A stretch of 64,000 nt of DNA from Sulfuricystis multivorans. GTDB lineage: Bacteria; Pseudomonadota; Gammaproteobacteria; Burkholderiales; Rhodocyclaceae. Shown piece after piece: positions 25,132-32,744 of this stretch. The position numbers and the translations under genes were made by a program. Positions within the stretch are counted from its first letter, which is position 1, and every line of letters begins with the position of its first letter. The stretch spans positions 1 through 64,000 of the forward strand of contig NZ_AP018720.1 of assembly GCF_003966565.1 (NCBI RefSeq), in the 5' to 3' direction. The notes beneath the pieces were generated by a model. That model was given only the letters and a program-made list of their open reading frames with translations. It was not told where the DNA came from and searched no databases.

Positions 25132-25361
25132 GACAGGATCGGTTCGTTGATTTTGTTCTCGATTGGGCGAGGTCGTATTGCCGCTATAACAAGGTAAATC
25201 TGCACGATCTCCTGCTGGAGATCGCAAACAAAAACAAGGACTTTGCCTCGAGAGTAAATTATGGGGAACCTGCTGTATCGCACTCAACCAATCCTCGATG
25301 CCGCGACATTGGAGGTCACGGCGCTGGAAGTGTTAAGCGCGGCACCGTTGAGTCTGGATGA
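25128..25361 (+). CDS. Possible small protein overlapping the EAL gene
   Basis: A frame starts at a TTG overlapping the preceding stop (TTGA) and reads RFVDFVLDWARSYCRYNKVN then LLLEIANKNKDFASRVNYG, which is protein-like and fills an otherwise empty 130 bp. It would overlap the start of the EAL gene by 100 bp, which is unusual. Listed as possible only. Confidence 0.3.
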   Translation: MRQDRFVDFVLDWARSYCRYNKVNLHDLLLEIANKNKDFASRVNYGEPAVSHSTNPRCRDIGGHGAGSVKRGTVESG

Positions 25362-25893
25362 TGAAATTGGCATGGCTTACGTTGACCTAGCAGCCATCGA
25401 GTATGCGGTTAGCTTGACTGCGCTCACAGGCCTTCGCATTCACTGCAACATGGAATATTCAACACTCGTGCTAATGCCGCATTTTGTCTGGAAAAAAGTT
25501 AGACCAGGCATCGTGATCGAACTGGTGGAGCGTCACGAAATATTCGAGAAAAGTGAAGTTCACACCCGGATCGCAGAGGCTGTCACCAGGATACGCAGCA
25601 AAGGAGGAGTGATTGCACTGGACGATGTGACACCAACCGCGCTAGAACGAGACCTCATCAAGACATTACGGCCGGAAATCATCAAGGTTGAAAACAGGGA
25701 CGCGCTGGCCGAAATGCGTAACGCAGTGAAGGGCACACCCATCATCGCCGAGCACATCGAAACGGGCCACCATGCAGAGTTGGCGCGAAAGCTTGGTGCT
25801 AGAGAAATCCAGGGATTTTGGTGCGACCGGCAAACGGGACAATGGGTGCCCGCGAATGCGCATCTGGCTGGATTGGGGCAGAGCGCATCGTGA
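25261..25893 (+). CDS. EAL-domain cyclic-di-GMP phosphodiesterase
   Basis: 210 residues, a stand-alone EAL domain. Catalytic landmarks: EVL for EAL near residue 23, HCN (NxS strand), IELVE, ALDD, IKVE, AEHIET and the final QGF. The metal-binding acids and the Lys are thus mostly kept, with non-standard surroundings, so activity is plausible. It would cut cyclic di-GMP in the cytoplasm. Such genes also occur in SXT-type elements. Here it lies inside the transfer operon and its TGA overlaps the ydjM start, tying it to conjugation. Confidence 0.8.
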   Translation: MGNLLYRTQPILDAATLEVTALEVLSAAPLSLDDEIGMAYVDLAAIEYAVSLTALTGLRIHCNMEYSTLVLMPHFVWKKVRPGIVIELVERHEIFEKSEVHTRIAEAVTRIRSKGGVIALDDVTPTALERDLIKTLRPEIIKVENRDALAEMRNAVKGTPIIAEHIETGHHAELARKLGAREIQGFWCDRQTGQWVPANAHLAGLGQSAS

Positions 25894-26408
25894 TGGCGAT
25901 TACCCACGTCGCCTTTGGTGCTGCCTCTGCGCTGCTAACCATAAAATGGCTCAACGTGCATGAGTCACGGACAGTCTTGATGTTCCTCGCTGGTGGGGCC
26001 ATAGGCAGCCTACTGCCGGATATCGATCATCCCAAAAGCTGGCTGGGCCGACGCATTCCATTCATCTCTATCCCGCTATCCAACCTCGTCGGGCACCGGG
26101 GTATAACGCACAGCATGATTGCCTTGATTGTAGTGCAATCAATCGTGCTGGCAGCGATAGCTTATCTGAGGGCGACACAAGACAGAGCATTCGCGGCTCC
26201 GTTCTTGATTGCGGCTGGTATTGGTTATGCGTCCCATCTCGTAGCGGACTGGATGTCAAACACTGGGATACCTCTCTTGTGGCCCAACCGGGATCGCTTT
26301 GCCGCTCCGATAACGCTTCAGACAGGAAGCGCTGCTGAATACTTGATCGCATTTGGGATTTACGTGTGGTTTGGCGTCAACTTCCTCAGGTGGTTCGGCC
26401 ATGCTTAG
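25893..26408 (+). CDS. YdjM-type membrane metal-dependent hydrolase
   Basis: 171 residues. HVAFG near the start, LLPDIDHPKSWLGRR, GHRGITHSMI and GYASHLVADWMSNTG give the His/Asp metal pattern of the YdjM (LexA-regulated membrane hydrolase, PF04307) family, set among about four membrane segments. The ATG overlaps the EAL stop (TGATG). The role in the element is unknown. Confidence 0.85.
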   Translation: MAITHVAFGAASALLTIKWLNVHESRTVLMFLAGGAIGSLLPDIDHPKSWLGRRIPFISIPLSNLVGHRGITHSMIALIVVQSIVLAAIAYLRATQDRAFAAPFLIAAGIGYASHLVADWMSNTGIPLLWPNRDRFAAPITLQTGSAAEYLIAFGIYVWFGVNFLRWFGHA

Positions 26409-26784
26409 GATGCTGCTACAACTAGGCCTACTTGCCGCCGGCATCGGGTTGACAGCGTCGAGCCTGGACAGCCAGACCCTGCAGAAGGTCAAATCCTCGA
26501 TCCGCGATCTTGCGACGATGTTCAGGCAAAGCGGATTGCCAGGAAGCCAAGAGGCGGCATCTGGGGTCGATAAAGCCGCTAGCGCAGTGCAATCGGCGGC
26601 ACACGCGCAGACAAACGCGGCGCCAGAGCGCGGCACGGTCGCTCCCGAAGAGCAGACAGCGCACCCGAAGGCGTTTTACAACAAGCTCCCAGAGGAGTGC
26701 CACTGGGAGAAGGTCATCGACCCGGCATCCGGCAATGTTTCGTGCTCGGTTCCGGAGCGCGTCGCGGAACAGAAACGCAGGTAG
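26401..26784 (+). CDS. Hypothetical exported or membrane-anchored protein
   Basis: 127 residues. The N-terminal hydrophobic segment MLRMLLQLGLLAAGIGLTAS is followed by a polar Ala/Gln-rich stretch and a C part with two Cys (CHWEKVIDPASGNVSCSVPE). It starts eight bases inside the ydjM end. No family recognised. Confidence 0.55.
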   Translation: MLRMLLQLGLLAAGIGLTASSLDSQTLQKVKSSIRDLATMFRQSGLPGSQEAASGVDKAASAVQSAAHAQTNAAPERGTVAPEEQTAHPKAFYNKLPEECHWEKVIDPASGNVSCSVPERVAEQKRR

Positions 26785-26789
26785 CGCGA

Positions 26790-26846
26790 AATAGTGCAAT
26801 TCCGTGCGCTTTTAACCTCTTTTTTTGCGTTCTGAATTCGTAGCAT
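26790..26846 (+). promoter_or_regulatory. Shared transfer box and -10 of the traA-L-E-K operon
   Basis: AATAGTGCAATTCC then GTGCGCTTTT (ends 26813); exactly 28 bp on is TAGCAT (26841-26846), and the ATG follows at 26854. The box, its orientation and its spacing match those before parM and trhF. Confidence 0.6.
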
Positions 26847-26853
26847 CTCGTCC

Positions 26854-27279
26854 ATGCGTAAGACATGGACGATCCTTAGCCTGGCTCTGGCTGTTCACGT
26901 TTCTGCCAATGCTGCGTGCTTTGATGAAGCCGCAGCGCGTTACCGGATTCCCTCCTCGCTACTCATGGCGATCTCACGAGTGGAGTCTTCAGGCAACCCG
27001 CATGCGATCAACCGCAACAGCGACGGCAGCTACGACATCGGCCACATGCAGATCAACAGCCGGTGGATACCAGTCCTTCAGCGGTACGGCATTACCGAGC
27101 GGAATCTTTTTGATGCCTGTACCAACACCTACGTCGGAGCGTGGATCCTAGCCCAAAACATCCATCGGCTCGGCTACGGCTGGGATGCGATAGGCGCATA
27201 TAACGCCAGCAACCAGGCCAAGCGAATGGCCTACGCAAGAAAAGTAGCTCAGGTTCTGAAAAGAGAGGGGCGTTTGTGA
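26854..27279 (+). CDS. Lytic transglycosylase (VirB1/IagB-like)
   Basis: 141 residues: a signal peptide (ILSLALAVHVSANA), then the SLT fold with the catalytic Glu in AISRVESSGNPHA, YDIGHMQINSRW and the YNAS motif. It opens the peptidoglycan so the transfer apparatus can be built. It is the first gene after the promoter box, and its stop overlaps the OmpA gene. Confidence 0.9.
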   Translation: MRKTWTILSLALAVHVSANAACFDEAAARYRIPSSLLMAISRVESSGNPHAINRNSDGSYDIGHMQINSRWIPVLQRYGITERNLFDACTNTYVGAWILAQNIHRLGYGWDAIGAYNASNQAKRMAYARKVAQVLKREGRL

Positions 27280-27884
27280 AACGATTTCTTCTTGTTGTTC
27301 TTCCGGCGATAGGGATAGCTGGATGCGCATCGACTCCGGAAGTCGAGTCACCATCGAAAACCCCGAAGCGGTTGGTTGTGGGGTGGATCAAAAAAGATTG
27401 GCGGCTTTGTGAGGCCGATGACTCGTGTTCACGGCCAACACCGAAGACGGTTGCTCTTCCTGCTCCGGCCCCCGTCTTTGTTTATCCCGATGTCGTGCAG
27501 CATCAACCTGCTGTTCAGGAAACCAAACCTGCGATACCAAGCAAGCCCGCAATCGTTCATTTCAAGCTGGCGCTGGCAACGCCGACCCAAGAAGGCGCTC
27601 TCGAACTCGAAAATGTCATACAGAGCATTGCTGTGGATGCTGCTCTGCGCATTGAAGGATACACGGACGACTTAGGGAGCCAGTCATTAAACAATCGCCT
27701 CGCGCGGCAACGCGCCGAATACGTGATGTCGTGGCTCAAGGCGCGAGGCGTCAAGAATCCGATGGAAGTCGAGGCTAAAGGCAAATGCTGCTACATAGCC
27801 CCGAACAACACGGATGTGGGCCGCGCCGCCAACAGGCGCGCGGAGATTCATTTCGTCAACAACCGAAAGGAGATCAAAGGGTGA
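27276..27884 (+). CDS. OmpA-family lipoprotein
   Basis: 202 residues. Lipobox GIAGC at residue 17, a Pro-rich linker, and a C-terminal OmpA/MotB domain (IEGYTDDLGSQSLNNRLARQRAEYV, then NRRAEIHF) that binds peptidoglycan. It probably anchors part of the transfer channel between outer membrane and wall. Confidence 0.85.
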   Translation: MKRFLLVVLPAIGIAGCASTPEVESPSKTPKRLVVGWIKKDWRLCEADDSCSRPTPKTVALPAPAPVFVYPDVVQHQPAVQETKPAIPSKPAIVHFKLALATPTQEGALELENVIQSIAVDAALRIEGYTDDLGSQSLNNRLARQRAEYVMSWLKARGVKNPMEVEAKGKCCYIAPNNTDVGRAANRRAEIHFVNNRKEIKG

Positions 27885-28078
27885 TTCCCAAATCAAAAGA
27901 AGCAGTACGGGACACGCTGATCGCTGGAGCGTTCATCGCCATGGGGGCGTTGCTCCCTGGATCGCTGCTCGACAAGGGCTTTGAGGCTCATGTGGGTGGC
28001 GTCGCGCTTGGCGTCGGCATTGGCTGGCTCATCAAATCCATCATTAACAACACGAAAGGAGTAAAACATGAATCGTAA
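27881..28078 (+). CDS. Small membrane protein before traA
   Basis: 65 residues from a GTG overlapping the previous stop. Two hydrophobic segments (TLIAGAFIAMGALLPG and VGGVALGVGIGWLIKSI). Its end overlaps the traA start by 11 bp. Unknown function; the position suggests a role in pilin assembly. Confidence 0.55.
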   Translation: MIPKSKEAVRDTLIAGAFIAMGALLPGSLLDKGFEAHVGGVALGVGIGWLIKSIINNTKGVKHES

Positions 28079-28355
28079 GACCAAAATTTTTCTCGCTACC
28101 TTGGCCCTTTCTCTGGTTGCCGGAAGCGCTTTTGCAGGCACGACCGGCACGGAGTTCCAGAACTTGTACCAATGGCTCAACGACGTGGTGACGGGCTATT
28201 TCGGCCGTGCCGTCGCCGTGGCCGCGGTTGGTATCGGTGCGATCGTCTCCATTGCCCGTGTCAACCCCCTCCCCATCCTGGCTGGCGTCGGCTTTGCGGT
28301 CTTCCTGCAGTACACGCCGACGATCATCAGCGGCGTCCTGTCGGCGACCATCTAA
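28068..28355 (+). CDS. traA: TraA-type conjugative pilin
   Basis: 95 residues. A signal peptide ending SAFA (about residue 23) gives a mature pilin of about 72 residues with two hydrophobic helices (AVAVAAVGIGAIVSIA and ILAGVGFAVFLQY), the layout of VirB2/TraA pilins. It has a strong ribosome site (AAAGGAG) and stands before traL. Confidence 0.8.
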   Translation: MNRKTKIFLATLALSLVAGSAFAGTTGTEFQNLYQWLNDVVTGYFGRAVAVAAVGIGAIVSIARVNPLPILAGVGFAVFLQYTPTIISGVLSATI

Positions 28356-28365
28356 AGGAAAAAGT

Positions 28366-28662
28366 ATGGACGGCGACGAAATCGGATACATCCCGAAATC
28401 ACTCGATGCGCAGGAACGTTTCCTGTGGTGGGAAATGGATCAGGCGGTGATTGCAATCATGTTGATCGGCATGGGGATAGCTTCTGGCTCCATGCTCTTA
28501 GGGATAGCAGCAGGCAGTCTTGCGGCATGGCAATACGGCCGCATGAAAGCTGGCAAGCATCCGAAGTTCGCCGTCCATGCTATTTACTGGTGGATGCCGA
28601 GCGGTCTGTTCGTGAAGCCGCGCGTCACGCCGCCTTCGGATCAACGCTATTTCCTTGGATAG
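28366..28662 (+). CDS. traL: TraL mating-pair formation protein
   Basis: 98 residues. The polar start YIPKSLDAQERFLWWEMDQA is the TraL signature, followed by two hydrophobic helices (IAIMLIGMGIASGSMLLGIAAG). TraL (VirB3-like) is needed for pilus assembly at the inner membrane. I took the ATG at 28366, preceded by AAAGGA. Confidence 0.88.
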   Translation: MDGDEIGYIPKSLDAQERFLWWEMDQAVIAIMLIGMGIASGSMLLGIAAGSLAAWQYGRMKAGKHPKFAVHAIYWWMPSGLFVKPRVTPPSDQRYFLG

Positions 28663-28671
28663 GAGAACAAA

Positions 28672-28956
28672 ATGCGCAAATCAATACTACTGTTGCTTGC
28701 GATATTTTCTGCGCAAGCGCTAGCGGCTGAGCCCGAGTCGAAGGCTGCCGTAGGCGAGGTTAAGCGCGACGTGTGCATGTCGCCTGGATATGCCTGGGCT
28801 TTCAGTAACAAACCGGATCGCTATATCAAGTGCCTCCGTCTCGGCGAGACCACGATCCTGAAAGTGCTCGATGCTGGCTACAGGGTGACAGCAAGCAATG
28901 CTGTGCATCAGATGAGCGAGGTATCGACAGTAGTGTTTATCGAGAAGGCAGACTGA
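28672..28956 (+). CDS. Small secreted hypothetical protein between traL and traE
   Basis: 94 residues. The signal peptide SILLLLAIFSAQALA is followed by a mature part with two Cys. In standard F and SXT regions traL is followed directly by traE, so this is an inserted accessory gene. Its stop overlaps the traE start. Confidence 0.6.
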   Translation: MRKSILLLLAIFSAQALAAEPESKAAVGEVKRDVCMSPGYAWAFSNKPDRYIKCLRLGETTILKVLDAGYRVTASNAVHQMSEVSTVVFIEKAD

Positions 28957-29549
28957 TGCTCTTCAAAAAATACCTCTCAGAGCAGGACAACGCCAACCGG
29001 GAAATCCGCTTCATGCGCCTTCTGGTGGCAATGCTGACCGTGGCGGTGCTCATCGAGGCAGGCACAATGTCGAGGCTCGCGGGGGCGGAGAAAACCATCC
29101 TCGTCCCTCCCGAAATCAATCGTAGCTTCTGGGTGTCAGGGAACGCCGTCTCCAAGGAATACCTGGAAGAGATGGCGTACTGGTATGCCGGGTTGGCGCT
29201 CAACATCACGCCCACTGTCTCAAATTACCAGAACAGCCTGTTCCTCAAGTATGCGGCCCCCTCAGAATACGGGCGCTTGCAGGCTGAAATGGGAGCGCGT
29301 GCAGAGTTCCTCAAGAAGAACAATGCGGCGACCCAATTCATAGTACGCAACATTACGACCGATGACAAGAATTTACGGGTAGCACTTTCCGGGATGCTCG
29401 TGACCTGGACTTCGGATAAGAAGGCAGGCGAGCGGACCGCGACCTACATGGTGGGCTTCAAATTCATGAATGGGAAACTTTATGTGTCCGATTTCAAAGA
29501 AACCAGCGATAAAAATCCTTTCGGCAACCCTGCTGGCAATCAGTCTTGA
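28956..29549 (+). CDS. traE: TraE mating-pair formation protein
   Basis: 197 residues. One N-terminal membrane helix (LLVAMLTVAVLIEAG), then VPPEINRSFWVSGNAVSKEYLEEMA, typical of TraE, a VirB5/VirB8-like inner-membrane anchored protein. It starts within the preceding stop (TGATG) and overlaps traK at its end. Confidence 0.9.
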   Translation: MLFKKYLSEQDNANREIRFMRLLVAMLTVAVLIEAGTMSRLAGAEKTILVPPEINRSFWVSGNAVSKEYLEEMAYWYAGLALNITPTVSNYQNSLFLKYAAPSEYGRLQAEMGARAEFLKKNNAATQFIVRNITTDDKNLRVALSGMLVTWTSDKKAGERTATYMVGFKFMNGKLYVSDFKETSDKNPFGNPAGNQS

Positions 29550-30183
29550 TGCGTACAGCGCCCAGGTTCTCACCGGAAAACCGGATGACACCATGAGTGC
29601 CAGAGTGTCGCGGTCGGAGCCGACCATGATCCGCGTGGAGGGTCATCGCATACGGCGCGTGTTCGGTGCCGAAGGCGATTTTGCGGTCACGCCTGACAAA
29701 GATGCTGGCACGGCATATATCAAGCCGACGACCGACAAACAGGTTCTCAGCGTGTTTGTGTCGGATGAGAGTGGACGCACCTGGAAGCTGTTGTTGGCAG
29801 TTACAGACGGCCCGTCAGATTCCATCATCATCAAGGGCAAGCCGGAACCCGGCAATAAGGAGCAGTGGCGTGACGTGGTGCGTAACCAAGCCATTAAGCG
29901 CGTGTTGCTTGCCCTCGAATCCTCTGATGAGACAGACATGGAATCTCGCACAACGAACGAACTAGTGCCTCTCTGGAAAGAGGCTATGTTCGTGCTCGTC
30001 AAGGTCGTCGAAGGCTCGCTTAGGGGTGAGAAATACATGCTCACGAATACCTCCGACAAACCCATGGTGATCGACGAGCGGGAGCTTTACCGGAAAGGCG
30101 TGGTGGCTGTGTCGGTTGAACAGCCAGAACTCAAGCCTGCGGAAACGACGGCCGTGTACGTGATCTCGGAGATCGCGCAATGA
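29482..30183 (+). CDS. traK: TraK secretin-like outer-membrane component
   Basis: 233 residues with a signal peptide (IKILSATLLAISLDAYSA). The mature part fits TraK (VirB9-like): VSRSEPTMIRVEGHRIRRVFG, then the C-terminal strands ending ETTAVYVI. TraK, TraB and TraV form the outer-membrane core. The start lies inside traE; 29470 is an alternative ATG. Confidence 0.87.
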   Translation: MCPISKKPAIKILSATLLAISLDAYSAQVLTGKPDDTMSARVSRSEPTMIRVEGHRIRRVFGAEGDFAVTPDKDAGTAYIKPTTDKQVLSVFVSDESGRTWKLLLAVTDGPSDSIIIKGKPEPGNKEQWRDVVRNQAIKRVLLALESSDETDMESRTTNELVPLWKEAMFVLVKVVEGSLRGEKYMLTNTSDKPMVIDERELYRKGVVAVSVEQPELKPAETTAVYVISEIAQ

Positions 30184-31436
30184 GCGCAGAAACGAAGCCT
30201 TCCTTCGCTGATCGTTTCAAGAACATGTCGCCAAAAGCCAAGCAGTATCTCGTGCTTGGCACTCTAGGCACGATCTTCCTCGGCCTCGTCTTTGGCAGTG
30301 TCGCTATCTGGAACAACCAACCTTCGATGGTGCCGCAATCCGGCAAGGAAGAGCATCCCACCAAGAACATCGCAACACCTGGGGCGCAGGTCGATCCGCG
30401 CGATGTCTGGATGGCGCAATCTTCTCAGCAATTGAAGGAAATGGATGCGGCCATTCAAGGGCTCAAGCAAAAGCTGTCTGAAGTGGAACAAAAGCAGAAT
30501 GCGCCGCAGCCTCCAGCGCGACAAACGAGCGTTCTGCCACCATTACCGCCCGTTCCGCCACCACCGGCGCCGCAGCCGCAGCCGCAGGCCGCATCGCCGA
30601 ATACCGGAACCATGAAAGAACAACTGCCGCCTCCGCCGCCTCCGCAACCGAAGGAACCGGGTATCGCTGTATTCGAGGTGAGTGATGCGGCGAGTAATCA
30701 AGCGGCGAAAGACAAGGACAACGAGAAGCAAGGGAGAACCTATGTTCCGTCAGGCTCCTTCATGCGTGCTGTGCTGTTGGGCGGGCTCGATGCGCCGACG
30801 GGCGGCCAGGCTCAGAACAACCCATGGCCGGTGCTACTGCGGGTTCAGGACAACGCTTTCCTGCCCAACCGTTATCGAGCCAAGGTCAAGGAGTGCTTCT
30901 TGCTCGGATCGGGCTACGGCGACATCAGCTCCGAGAGAGCATATCTCCGGCTCGAATCGCTTTCCTGCGTTCTCAACAACGGGGAAGTGGTCGATACCAA
31001 TGCCAAAGGGTATGTGGTCGGCGAGGACGGTAAGGCAGGTATGCGTGGACGGCTGGTGAGTAAGCAGGGCCAGGTGCTGGCAAATGCGCTGCTGACCGGA
31101 GTGGTGGCCGGGATCGGGCATGGCATCCAGCAAGCATCGACGACCTATTCTACGAGCGCCTTGGGCACGGTAGGCACCGTCGAATCAGGCAAGCAGATCC
31201 AGGCTGGCATTGGCACGGGTGTTGGTAAGGCGCTAGACAGGCTCTCACAGTACTACATCACTTTGGCCGAGAAGATGTTCCCGATCATCGAGGTCGATGC
31301 GGGTCGAGTAGTAGATGTCGTTCTGACCAAGGGAGTGACGCTTGGCCTCGGATCGGTTGCCGACGAAGGCGACTACTCCGAAATCTGGAAGCGTGGCCGC
31401 CAGATCATGAAGAAATCTTTGAACCCATTGGAGTAA
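30180..31436 (+). CDS. traB: TraB core-complex protein
   Basis: 418 residues. The membrane helix is near 22-42, a coiled coil (QQLKEMDAAIQGLKQKLSEVEQ) is near 80-105, a Pro-rich linker spans about 110-165, and the VirB10-like domain follows (VPSGSFMRAVLLGGLDAPTGG, RYRAKVKECFLLGSGYGDIS). TraB spans the periplasm and gates the channel. It overlaps traK by ATGA. Confidence 0.93.
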   Translation: MSAETKPSFADRFKNMSPKAKQYLVLGTLGTIFLGLVFGSVAIWNNQPSMVPQSGKEEHPTKNIATPGAQVDPRDVWMAQSSQQLKEMDAAIQGLKQKLSEVEQKQNAPQPPARQTSVLPPLPPVPPPPAPQPQPQAASPNTGTMKEQLPPPPPPQPKEPGIAVFEVSDAASNQAAKDKDNEKQGRTYVPSGSFMRAVLLGGLDAPTGGQAQNNPWPVLLRVQDNAFLPNRYRAKVKECFLLGSGYGDISSERAYLRLESLSCVLNNGEVVDTNAKGYVVGEDGKAGMRGRLVSKQGQVLANALLTGVVAGIGHGIQQASTTYSTSALGTVGTVESGKQIQAGIGTGVGKALDRLSQYYITLAEKMFPIIEVDAGRVVDVVLTKGVTLGLGSVADEGDYSEIWKRGRQIMKKSLNPLE

Positions 31437-31441
31437 CCGAT

Positions 31442-32176
31442 ATGCGCAAACTCGTTGTTTCGATCATTGCTTTCGCGGCCGCCTCTACGGTGTTTGCTGG
31501 CACGGCCGGCGTAGAAAAACGTCTCAGGGAACAGTATCCAGCAACCAATATCACCGAAGTCCGGGAGAGTCCCATGAATGGCGTCTACGAGGTAGTGATG
31601 GGGCGAAACATCGGATATACCGATGAGTCTGGTCGATACATGCTTTTCGGTCACATGTTCGACATGAAAGAACAAAAGGACCTGACCGCCCAGCGCCTCG
31701 ATGAAATCAACAAAATCGACGTGTCTGCGTTGCCGCTGACGGATGCCATCAAGACCGTCAAGGGCGACGGTTCTCGGAAGATTTATGTGTTTTCCGATCC
31801 GGATTGTCCGTTCTGCAAGCGGCTTGAACCGGAGCTCGCCAAACTCGATAACGTAACGATCTACACCTTCCTCTACCCGTTGGAGGGACTACATCCCGAC
31901 GCCAAACGCAAGGCGGAGATCATTTGGTGTGCCAAAGACCGCGCAAAGGCTTGGAATGAGTTCATGGTAAGCGGCAAGCTGCCGGAGGGCGTGGATAAGT
32001 GCGACAACCCGGTAGAACGGAATATTCGTCTCGGGATCAGTCTTGGAATCAATGGGACGCCGACCATCATTTTCGATGGCGGAATGATTGCCCCGGGTGC
32101 TCTGCCAGCAGTAGAAATTGAAAGAAGGCTTGGCGGCGGCAAAGCTATGGTCCAAACCAGCAAGAAAGGGGGGTGA
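31442..32176 (+). CDS. DsbC-type periplasmic disulphide isomerase
   Basis: 244 residues. A signal peptide (IIAFAAASTVFA), a DsbC-like dimerisation domain to about residue 85, then a thioredoxin fold with the active site SDPDCPFCKRLEPE and the cis-Pro in GINGTPTIIF. It would help fold the Cys-rich TraU, TraN and TraH. Its end overlaps the traV start region. Confidence 0.9.
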   Translation: MRKLVVSIIAFAAASTVFAGTAGVEKRLREQYPATNITEVRESPMNGVYEVVMGRNIGYTDESGRYMLFGHMFDMKEQKDLTAQRLDEINKIDVSALPLTDAIKTVKGDGSRKIYVFSDPDCPFCKRLEPELAKLDNVTIYTFLYPLEGLHPDAKRKAEIIWCAKDRAKAWNEFMVSGKLPEGVDKCDNPVERNIRLGISLGINGTPTIIFDGGMIAPGALPAVEIERRLGGGKAMVQTSKKGG

Positions 32177-32178
32177 TC

Positions 32179-32742
32179 ATGCGGAATCTTCTCCTTGCAT
32201 TGTTGATACCTGTGTTGATGGGCGGCTGCGCCAGCACCATGTCGGGGCTGGACGGAGAGACCAAATTTGCTTGTAAAGCGCCAGAGGGCGTGAGCTGCGC
32301 ATCGCTGTCCGGCGTCTATGCCAATGCCGTGGCCAACAATCTGCCAGCCTTGCGCAAGGAAGGGAAGGGCGAGGCGCGGGCGGCAGCGCCTGCGAAGTCC
32401 GGCGAGATCATTGGGCGGGCGCCGTCATCAGGTGACCCGATCCGCACTCAACCGAAAGTGCTGCGCATCTGGATCGCTCCATGGGAAGACAGCGAAGGCG
32501 ATCTTCATGACCAGTCGTACATCTACGTCGTGGCCGACCCTGGCCGCTGGATGATCGAGCACAATCAGAAGCGGATCGTCGACCGCTACCGTCCAACCTT
32601 CATTCAGGCAGGAACGGCCGGCAAAACGCAGGGCCAGACCCAGCCTTCGCAACAATCTGCCGGTAGCGGCGTCGTGCTGCCAGGTGCGCAAGGGCTTGCA
32701 CCAGCTCTGCCTGCGCAACCTAATGCGGGGGGGCAGGAATAA
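32179..32742 (+). CDS. traV: TraV outer-membrane lipoprotein
   Basis: 187 residues. The lipobox is MGGC with Cys at about 17, followed by paired Cys (FACKAPEGVSCASLSGVYANA), the TraV pattern. VLRIWIAPWEDSEGDLHDQSYIYVV is the VirB7/TraV C-part. I chose ATG 32179 just after a perfect anti-16S match (GGGGGTGATC); a GTG at 32173 is possible. Confidence 0.9.
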   Translation: MRNLLLALLIPVLMGGCASTMSGLDGETKFACKAPEGVSCASLSGVYANAVANNLPALRKEGKGEARAAAPAKSGEIIGRAPSSGDPIRTQPKVLRIWIAPWEDSEGDLHDQSYIYVVADPGRWMIEHNQKRIVDRYRPTFIQAGTAGKTQGQTQPSQQSAGSGVVLPGAQGLAPALPAQPNAGGQE

Positions 32743-32744
32743 GT

